Below the pieces are notes generated by a model. The model was not told the DNA's origin, ran no database searches, and saw nothing but the letters and a program-made list of their open reading frames with translations. Shown here piece after piece: positions 34,866 to 45,700 of a DNA stretch of 64,000 bases. The stretch covers positions 50,178,572 through 50,242,571 of the forward strand of contig NC_060059.1 of the NCBI RefSeq assembly GCF_020283565.1. The letters are read 5' to 3'. Origin of the DNA: Trifolium pratense (lineage: Eukaryota; Streptophyta; Magnoliopsida; Fabales; Fabaceae). Position 1 is the stretch's first letter; each line of letters starts with the position of its first letter. A program made the position numbers and the translations under genes.

Positions 34866-34867
<2 letters not shown>

Positions 34868-34904
<37 letters not shown>

Positions 34905-36228
34905 ATCATTTATAATGTTTTAAAAAAAATATTTGATATGTTATTAAGACTTATTAAGATTAACGGTATTTAATAAAAACTCATAAATCGTTAATCTTGA
35001 TGAGTTTTAATAACATATCAAATGATTTTTATTTTTTTATGGATGATCTATATAAATATAAATTTTCAATTCAACGAAAAATTTTATAAAATTTGTATTC
35101 GTTATAATATTATTCATGACTTATGCATTATGCACAGTCACTCTTTCATAATAATAGACAAAGCCTTAGACCTGATTGATCTTCCAGTTTTAGTAATGAT
35201 GGCCAAATTCAATAATCTCCCCCAAATATTAGAGCCACATGTAATCCAATTAGCCAAGTTCAGTTTAAATTTTGTTCAGTTTAAAATTTAGTTCGAGTTA
35301 TCACATAAACTCCTTTTTTAGCTCAAGTTCAGTTTATTTAAAGTTCACGAATAATTTAATTTATTTTTAGTTCGAAACTCAACTTGAACATGAAGTTTTT
35401 TTTTTTCTAGTTTGAACTCGACTCAATTTGAGTTTAAGAACAACTCAGTTTGACTCGTTAACTCAAACCGCATAAACTCAAAACTACATATCCATTCACG
35501 ATTTTCAACTCCAGAGAACATTTCAACTACTATAATGTTACTTTGGTGTTGTAATGTTATTTTAGATGAACAATTTTTATCGGTACTATGATGTTATTTT
35601 GGAACTTTAAGTTCTTTTTTTGGATATTTAAAATTATAAGGTACCGTAGTATTATTTTGGATAAACAACTTTTATTGATACTGTAATGTTATTTTGAAAC
35701 TGCAAGTTCTTGCTTTGGATGTTTAAAATTGTTTGGTATTAAAATATTATACCGTAAACCCACCACCGAACTAATCCAAGCCGCATTTGTTTAATTTGTC
35801 TATGTTTGCTTAATATGTCTATATTTGGAAATGCTCTCTCGACCTACGATTTCAACATAACTTAAATAAATTAGGATGATGATTAGTATTTTATTTTCAT
35901 GTATTGGACTTTGGAGCTTACAATGAACTACGTCAACTCAAATAGAGTTTGGGAGTCAATTTGCATTATATTATACTAAGCAATTAAACCCAAAGAGTAC
36001 TTATATAAAATAGCACAGTCACATCCAGCTTGGTCATGAGTTTGATCTCTAACTTAGGCATACAACAATGTTAAAATTTTATGGAGATATTACCATCCAT
36101 TTAGGTCCCATAAAACTTAAGGAATTGATCTATGTAGTTGCGCGCAGAGGATACTCAATTTTCGCAAATAAAAAAATAAATAAAACTAAGCAATTAAACT
36201 ACTCTAAGGTAGAAATCAAAATTAGTAT
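34868..36228. other. Spacer with (TA)n, a hairpin repeat and low-complexity sequence
   Basis: (TA)n at 34868-34902. Inverted repeat with arms about 34925-34971 (TTTGATATGTTATTAAGAC) and 34990-35035 (TTTTAATAACATATCAAATG). From 35275 to 35480 there are repeated words such as caagttcagttt and tcgaactcaa. From 35540 to 35760 a phrase like ACTATAATGTTATTTTGGA recurs about four times. No gene was seen. Confidence 0.5.
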
Positions 36229-36520
36229 TTACTCCCTCCGGACACAAATGTTAGCAAAAAAATTGTTTACGCGGTGTTTAAGAAATTTAGTTAAGTGCAA
36301 TTAATTTTCTTGTTTTAATCCAAAACATGAATTAAGTTTACTATGTTACCCATTTTGAAAAGTGTAAAAGTGAAATAAATGCCAAAAATAAAATAGAATT
36401 AAATAAAGATATATTAGGAATAGTAGTATTAATTAGTTTAAAAGTAATTAACTTTTACTTATAATAATGACCAAAATTTGAATATAAGCTTGTTTATATT
36501 TGTGTCCGGAGGAAGTACTA
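36229..36520. mobile_element. Stowaway-like MITE with ACTCCCTCCGG ends
   Basis: TACTCCCTCCGGACACAAAT at the left and ATATTTGTGTCCGGAGGAAG at the right form inverted ends around a non-coding AT-rich core. Related in ends to 2598-2884. Confidence 0.65.
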
Positions 36521-36742
36521 ATTTGTGTTCTCACACCAACTTCAAGAAAGTTTTCAACTTGGACTGAAAAGAGCTCTACTCGAGTTATAATACATCGGGC
36601 TGAACATGAAAAAGTTCAAGGCTATGCTACTGCACTTAATAATATATCGTTAACATTTAAGTATAATTAATTTTAAATTTTTGACTTGTCACTATTTACA
36701 TATTCACATTTCAGGCCTAAAATCTACGTTGATAAAATGCAA

Positions 36743-39700
36743 TCATCTCTTCAAGGCCCATTTCTTGTCAGTATAAGAGTAAACAATTTTCTGACAACGT
36801 ACAAGTCCATTAGCTCCTCCAAAGCACAACCATCTCTCACTACCCTTGTTCATGTTCCATCTCACTTTATGCAATGCTGCCATTTTGGGAGGAAAGACTT
36901 CAGGTTCATGTATACTCCCAGAATCCAGCTTTTCATTATCAACTCTGTGTGTATTTGTCGACACAACATCACTACAAACTGTCTTATCAAATGGTTTCTT
37001 GCTGCTACTACTCGATTTTGGTCTTTTGGGCTTCTCTTGAGAAGACAATGCTTCCTCGGATACTGACTCCAAACCCAAACTGTCACCATCATTAAGGGCT
37101 ACAACAAATTGAAGATTGGATGAATATTCTCAGAAAATCAATGACAGCTAATCATATTAAAATCAAATCATGATTAGTAGGCTGACCTAAAATCCGACAA
37201 TCATTACTAGAAGTTTTTGATATTTTATTAGTCTCAATTCTGCTCTTGGCTAATAAGTCTCGAAAAGATTCTGCACATCTGCCCCTTTCTTGTGCCTTCT
37301 TCAATGGGAAAAGAGAGTTTGATAATGGAGTGTTGACAATGATAGTTGATTCCTCTTCAGATACCGACCCACATAAAGAGAATGGAAGTCGATTGTGCCA
37401 ATGCTCGTTCTCCACTGCTTTAGTAATAAGCTGAATACATAAAACAAACTCGATCATTTTTGTTTTAGAATAGGGTGGTGGAAAAAATTCATGTGTATAT
37501 AGCATTACTCAAGGATTCTGTTTCAACTAAAAATTTGAGGAATATCTGTGCAAACTAAATGCAAACTGGAGTCCACTCAAATTCATGTTCTTGGGACTGG
37601 ACAAATTGGGAGCCAAGGGACTGGACAAAAGCTGAAACTTATTTCCCTCACTAAAGAAGTGGACAACTTTTGTCCTCTACACAAATTGTCTAAAATACCA
37701 AAATAACATTTTTTTCACCAAGCATCGTACAAGACAATTTATTCAACACCTTAAGTGTCGTAAGTTATGTCATGAACTGTTCTGTCCAGTACATTTTGCA
37801 AATCAAATGGACCCAAAGGCTAACACTATCATCTATTTTTGTATTTCTTAATTCATGTAAAAAAATGTATAGTTCAACTCAAAACAGTGGTATGCAAGGA
37901 TTGAATCTTAAATATTTTGGTCATATAACGTTCTAATACCATGTCAGAAAAGGTACTGGTAATTGCAACTATATCTCCAACAAAATGTTACTCTTACCTG
38001 ATAACGGATGGCAGCACCATCTGCACCGCAGTATGCAACCATACCTGAGATAACAAAATAAAAAACATCATTTAGTCTGTAAGTATAACAAAAATGTGAT
38101 GAGTAAGTAACTCATGATGATATCCATACAACTTAATATATATCATTGCTAATAGTAGGTAGCTTGTATACTTACAAAAACTAACAGATTCTTTACACCA
38201 CATGGTATTGTTCATAATATACAAATTTTTCTAAACCCAGTTTTTTTTTTCTAAAAGCAACAAGATACGTTGTGATAACACCACAGAAGTTGTGCATATA
38301 AAAAAAAGTACCTGTTATCCGTGACACTTGAACACTCCAAATGGCATAAGATGAATACGTAGAACCATGCAACCACGGTTGTTTTTTTCCAGTGTATATT
38401 GTTCCAGTGACAGGGAGGTCACTTGCAGCCTTCACCAAGCTAATGGTTTTCATTGTTCCATCCTCAAAAGACATAATGATACAACTACAAAAGCATAAAC
38501 GAAACAAATGAGTTAACTATAATCATGAGCTCAGACATCATTTGATTTAGTTAAAATCATGGATTACCTGGGATTTGACAGCCAATCCAGACTGTATATG
38601 ATTCTCTGGGAAGGTTGGAGGATCCTCAGAGGACGAAATGGATTACTACAAACAAATTTCCATCATTAAGCAAGTGAGAAACCCAGGACAATGTGAACAG
38701 AAAAAAAAAAAAATCCAGAAGCAAAAAAATCCAGATTTACAACAATTCCTAGGCCAGTTTCATAAAGCCAGATAAGTCACAAATACTTTCAACAAATCTC
38801 AACTTGCCAACCACAATTCATACTGGTTTAGTTATATAATGGATCCACAATCTGCTCAAACTATTCAAGAGATCAGTTCACTAGTTTGCAGATGGAAGAA
38901 AGTTTTGTATTATTGCATAATACAGTTTCAATTTGCAACATCATTCGAAACGATTAGAAACTAATCCTACGGGATAAACTAAGATACTCTAAGATAATCT
39001 GAAGTCTACTAACTTAACTACTGATTTTGGTCGGACCTTTGCCATGACAAAATTTCCCTTAACAACCATGCTCTACTTTTATTACAAATTTAAATCTAAA
39101 TGTACACCGTGATTAAAGGAAACTTCCCAACTAACTACTAATTTTGGTTGGAATGGACATTTTTCTGTTACAAATTTAAATCTAAATGTACACCGTGATT
39201 AAAGAAAACTTCACAACTAACTAAAAAATTTGGTTGGAATGGACATTTTTCAGTTACAAATTTATCCTTAACAACACAAATCTTTTCCAAATTTAAATTC
39301 AAAACATAAAACACAGTTTTGTATTTAAAACTAAATTTGGATAAGTTTAGATAACCTAGATAGTATCAAACTGGAAAACAAAATTAAGTTAAAATAAATA
39401 TTATACTAAAAACCTAATAAAGTACACATACAACAAAACATAATAAAAAAGAGGATGTCTTTAGTACATTATAGATATTGTAAGAAAATATCTATATTCT
39501 ACAAATAAAACTCATGTTAGTCTATCCCGTGAACTTAACTCAGTTGGTAGGGACATCGCACTATATGTGCAGGAGCCCGGATTCGAACCCGGGGCACTCC
39601 ACTTATTCACCTTTAAGGTGAATTTTCTAGCCACTAGGCTACTTGACCAAAAAAAAAAACTCATGTTAGTATAAAGATTGTACTCTAATTAAGATGGAAA

Positions 39701-42700
39701 ACCACACAGCCATTAAAGATTTAAGTTCAGAAATAAATAAGGAAATAAATAAAAAACTCACCGTAGGTCCCAAAACTTAAGGCCGTCATGTCCTGCGGTT
39801 ACTATTATATTAGAACTCTCTGGATCACTGAAATATTATAACAGAAAATCGCATCTATTATCCTTTTTATTTATCAATGAATATGCTGAGGGAATACAGA
39901 AGTCAAAAGCATATACATATATACAGAATATTTCATTCTTAAAGATGTACAACTACAATAACAGTAACATATTGTTAGACCTCTTATTAGAGAACAATAT
40001 AAGAGGAGATGGCAGAAATAAATTATAGCAGTTATGGTCAGTAATGTTTTTCTCCGCATGTTTAGTTATTATATTTTTATTTGTAATAACTAATAACTGT
40101 CAGTTATGTTGTTTGCCTTTAGGAATAATTAGATGAAAGGGCAAAGTGATTTATTGGGTGGTTATTCAGTAGTTGCAGGAGGGAGACCAAGCTCTCCAAT
40201 TCTTGGGAGAGAGAGAGAGAGAGAGGGTGAGAGAAGAATTCTGGAATTTCTTGGAGGAAACTGCTGCTGTCTGTGTGTGTGGGCGCGCGTGTGCTTGTGT
40301 AGTTTTCCGTTTTTAATTAAATTAAATTCTGGCCACTTTTAACCAGAATTATTCAATAAAAGTCAGTATTCAATTCAGTTTCTAACACATATTCAATGCA
40401 ATCAATCACACCAGTCTTGGCTGAGAAGGTTAAATTATCACTAACCCTTCAAAAGGAGCCCATGCAATTGTTCTAATAGGAACTGTATCGCCACCAAAAC
40501 AAAGTACAGGCTTTGTATCTGCAGATAAACAACAGAGCCAATAGACAATAAGTATCATTTATGTGTAGTAAATTCATTTCTCAGTAGTCAGCACAGCTCT
40601 CTTCCCTAGCAACCCCAACTAGGTAAACATAAGAACACATTAGGTAGCAAAATTATTACCATCACATTTAGATGAAGAATTTGGAGAGAACTTCCACAGA
40701 GCAACCTAAATATAAAACAAATTATATTAGGAACAACCTATATTGTTAAAAATTATTTCAGATGACAATATACTGATTTATTAAGAAAGTAATGATACTG
40801 AGAATCATAACAGATTTTATAGAGAATTATTACATAAAGGAGTAGGAAAAAAGAAAAAAGAAAAAATTAAGAAAATAAATATAATGCTTTCACTCTTTTC
40901 CTTCATAATAAAATATCATGCACAAATATATTATCTGATTTATTAAAAAGACCGACCAATCAACAACTAAGCTTTTTCCAACTACATGGGGTCAGAGACG
41001 CCATAATACACTGTCAGGTATTGAGTCCATTTATCACCAAGCCTCTCAATTTATTGACCTATAGTTTTGTTTCGAACTTTCGCCATCTCTTGAGCTATCC
41101 TCCATCTCGTCAAACTATCTTACTAATGCTTCTAGTCATATAGTGGGATTCTCCTCACATTCCGAAACCACCTAAGATAAGACTACCATTTTCTGCCTAA
41201 TTTAATGGTTTTATTTCTAATCCTATATTGTCTTGTTTGTGTAACTGCTCATCCTTTGTAATGTTCTCATCTCTACAACATTGATTGAGTTTATTTATTT
41301 ATTTATTTTTGACAAACATTGAGTTTATTTTCTTGCATTCATTTCCCAACATTCAACCATACAGTATTGCAAGATTAAGTGGTAATTTATTTTTTGTAGA
41401 TCACACCCAATAATTCAACGCGGCATCCACCTTACTTGGATTTTATGGTTTATTACTGCCTATCAATTTTTATGATGGACTCGAGACACATAAATGAGAC
41501 TTTTGCTATTGCATTGCATGTTTTGCAAAATTCACCTCTAAATTAGGATATCTGTCTTTTGTTAAACTTGCATTCAATGTACTTTTCCAAGGCTTGTCTC
41601 ACCTCTAACTTTCCCTTTATTTCTTCCCTTGATCCCCAACTATGATTATATCATCCACAGAAAAACATACATCGTGACACCGTCTCTTAGATAAGTTCAC
41701 TCAGAATGCCTAGAAAAACATACATCACCATCTCTTCCACAGCACATCTTAAAGTACACACTATCATATGCTTTTTCAAACCAATCAAAATCATATATAG
41801 GTCTTTATTTATTCCCTGAGTGCCTCTACCAATCTTCATAGCAAGTATAAAGGTTCCACAGTCTGTTTTTTTGGCATAAAGCCAAATTCATATTTACTAA
41901 TGTGCCTTTCTTGTCTTAATCTCTTCTAAATCACTCTCACCTAAAGTTTTATAATGACTCGTGAGCTCTATAACTTGTAAGAATTGATAAGTCACCTATG
42001 TTTCGTATTCCTCCTTTCTTTCAGCATATGCTCTTAGACCACATTATCATGTTAAACAACTTTGCGAGCCATCATTTTCGTTTCTCTCCTTAGATCCTTC
42101 CACATGTCAATATTCGTTTCTCTCCTTAAATCCAGCCCAATCGCCTCACCTTTAGTAATTCTATTTGGTGCCTCTTTTGCTTCAGATTCTCCAATTTTGT
42201 GGCAGTAGGAGTAATCTTGATCCTCTTTTGTACCATTAGGTTTATTTGAGTTCAAAGAAATTTTGTGTCCTATATTGAAAAATTAATGGAATAACTCTTC
42301 CACTTTTTCTAGATATTTTGTTTTTGACCATTACTTCTTTCCTCATCGCCTTTAAAGCTCTTCACTTAATTCGATTCTCTTGTTTTTCTTCCCCAGTAGA
42401 TCTCCTTGACCACTCCACTTTTATACATTAAAACCAAATCAAAGAGACAAAGACATACTCTATATTTACTTCCCTGCATACCCCCATTTTGACCACTCCA
42501 CTTTTATACATTAAAACCAAATCAAAGAGACAAAGACAGACTCTATATTTACTTCCCTGCATACCCCCATTGACACCACGATACCCATTGGGTCACATAT
42601 TATTAAGCAACGTAAATTTCATTTTAGAAAGGCATAAATTGGATCGCATTATGAGAAAACTATACCGTTCCATCATGGCAGCCAGCAAGTAAATAATCAT

Positions 42701-45700
42701 GAGGAGGCATAGTTGACCACTCTACTGTCAGTGGAATGCTGTGAAACAAAAGAACAGAGTATATTAAACCACATAGCCAGTCTAGAAAAATATATATTAA
42801 AAAGCATTGTGTACAACACATTCTGCAGTTGCAAGAATTTAACCGCCAGAAGCCAACATGTCAATAACACTACACCAAGAGCCACCTTTTTCAAGTGATT
42901 CTATTTTTTAACATTCTCCAGAATTAATGATGGGCAGAGGACGGAGATCTAAACATTGCAATTTCTTTTAATTTTAAAAGTGATGTTTTTAAGTTTTCAT
43001 GTACAGAAAATTTAAATAAAACTAACATTTCTTTCAGTAATCAATTGCAGCACACAATTGTTGGCAATCCAACATTTCTTTTTTACTCAATGACTATAAA
43101 TCAATATATAGCATTATATAAAATTAATATTCTTGCAGAGCACCTTTTCTACAAAGATTTATTTCACTAAGCAACACAATAAAGAACTTTACTAATTCAG
43201 TGCCCAGCCATAACTAGCCCTATTATGCTGATCCACTGTTTTTTACAAGCATAATGCACTAGCATTATAATATTCGTGAAACTATGATTCCAGTGACAAA
43301 CAAACTATAAATAGGGGTGTATTTGAATTAGGCAAGTGGGTTTTTCTTGCCCTGAATTATATTATGCCACGCCAACCATAACATAAATATTTCTTTACTT
43401 GAATACAAACATCCAAATACTTCTACCCGAAAAACAAATTAATTTGACAAATACCCGATCATAACTCAAATTTGAGTCCCATTGTCAACATTCATTTTAG
43501 AGTTGTTACTATATACAAATTGTAATCTGAAAATAGGAGTTCTTTATTAAAAAAAAAATATCATGTTAAAATATAACAAAATTCAAATTTCTTTAATAGT
43601 AAATAATAAGCATTAAAAGTGGGAACGTATGACCATAAATGAAGTTTTCATCAATAAAACAGTATATGATTGATCATTATTTACAGATATATAGGAATCT
43701 GAAGAACCTCCAAACGCATTGGTGGGAATTGAGGTCGTGTAACTGGAGGTCAAGATAAGGCTACCTACAAAATACCCATAATGGATCTAACCCTTTCCTG
43801 GACCTCTCTGTTTTTCTTTTGAATTTGTTCAAAAACGTAGATGGGTTTAATGTCAGCCATAGTTAGAATGAAGGAGGAAAAATACCTTTGTATGCTGCCA
43901 CGCTTCAACATTGAGCATTTGAATACAGGCTCCAATTTTATAAAACGAGGATCGGTGCCCTCCCTATGCATGTAAATTGCTCTCAGTGCACGAGGAAGAG
44001 GAACATCCCACCTGCAATTGTTACAAGTATAATGAATCAACAATAAAAGTCTTCCAAGTAATAATGCTTGTAAGTTGTAACATCCCAGATTTTGATGTGA
44101 TATTACTATAATAAAATAAATTTCTTTTGAAAAGTGTGACTTGAACTTGTTTGCCTACTCGGCAACAGTCAGGTTTCCTTGGTAAAGTTTGAGAAATCGG
44201 GCCTCCTTCTCGGCCCTGATGCTCTCCTTGAAAAGTACTTGTCCAGGAATTTCTATTTGACAGGAGGTCGATAAGATCTCTGGAATCCTACACTGCCAAT
44301 CAGAGAGACTGAATATTGGTGATGAGGCGCCACACAGATGATCGAGACAAACAATGAAGTGTTGACTTGGGAAGTCTTCAGACAAAAATTCTTGGACAAG
44401 TACTTCCAAGGAGCGCCAGGGCCGAGAAGGAGCCCAATTTCTCAAACTTTACCAAGAAAACATGACTGTTGCCGAGTATGCGGACAAGTTCATGACGCAC
44501 TTTTTATAGAAATTAATATTTTTTTCAGTAATATCTTGGATCAAAATCCATAATGTTACATTAATAATAAATAGTTAAAAACCCAAAAGCGACCTTTTAA
44601 ATAATTAGTAGATTAGGTAATTCTATTCTGTAATTAAAGTGGATATTAAACTAAATTATTTTTCTAGCGTAAAATCAATTACTGCGTTGTAGTTTTTCAA
44701 AAAACAAATCTCATTTGCTTAAAAAATTAAACATTTTAAGTAATATTTTGGATCAAAATCTAGGATGTTACAATACTACTTAAAATCACAAATAGTTATA
44801 AAAGAAACTACTTGCTTTTGTTGAGAATAACCAATCACTGAAATTTCAATGAACAGATTTAACAATTTATCAACGGCGGTGCAATGATAGGGACTTGGGG
44901 ATTATGGGGTGCAGCCTAAGTACCACACCAAGTAGTATGAGATGATAGGTGGACTACTTAAGTGGCCTTGGGTACTATTCAAGGTGCATTATGATACAAA
45001 CACGCAGTCAATATAGTATAATGATTAGAACATTATTTACTTAAAATATCCAAAATCCAAATACCCCAAATCTAATAAAGATGATAATTCATAGCAACAT
45101 ATAAAAACAATAAACAAAAAGAAAAGGAAACCATTCAAGTATCACAAAGAACATCAATAGAAAATAGAGAATGTGGCTTAAAACATCTTACACTTCCAGA
45201 GAGCCATTGCCCAACAAGACAGCAAGATAGCCCATTCGATGCTTGCATGAGGAATCAAGATTGTTAAGAGGCCTCCACTTGACATCCCATGCTACTTTTC
45301 CATTATGAGCTAGGCATGACACAACTCTTGGCAATGCTACATGTCGTGGAATGGGACAAGTAGATGCTTCAGGTTCCAATACAGAGCTACCGTGTGGTTG
45401 ATGATTTGCCTCATTCTCACACTGAATCAATAATGGCCTACTTGTATCTTGGCTATAGCTTCTTTCCCCATGATTAATATCCAACCTACTCCCTGTAACA
45501 AGTGTTTCTGAATTGCATGCAGAAGCAGCTTTTTTGGATTTTTTTCCCTTTGAAGTAGACAATTGTTGTGAATGATGTTCATCAGAATTGCCATGAACTA
45601 TATCTGGAGAGATAAATTCAGCTGAATCTGGAAGTTGAACAGCAAGAGGAACAAATTGCTTCTCACAATTAGGATCATTCGCTGTTACTTCTTTTGAATT

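Larger units (their letters stand above)
33154..34867. mobile_element. Terminal-inverted-repeat element (Mutator-like?) of 1.7 kb with palindrome array
   Basis: Long ends of about 85 bp: CTAACTTAGACC, then GTCTAAGTTAGCAAGGTGCA and CCTTTTGAGTTGGACAAAAA at the left, mirrored at 34785-34867 on the other strand. Each end carries its own small palindrome (TTAGACC/GGTCTAA). Inside are GC-rich patches at 33530-33605 and 34590-34750, a 105-bp direct repeat (33632 and 33941), and an array of six imperfect palindromes (34061-34349). No transposase. No exact target duplication was seen because the right flank is a (TA)n tract. Superfamily inferred from end length. Confidence 0.7.
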
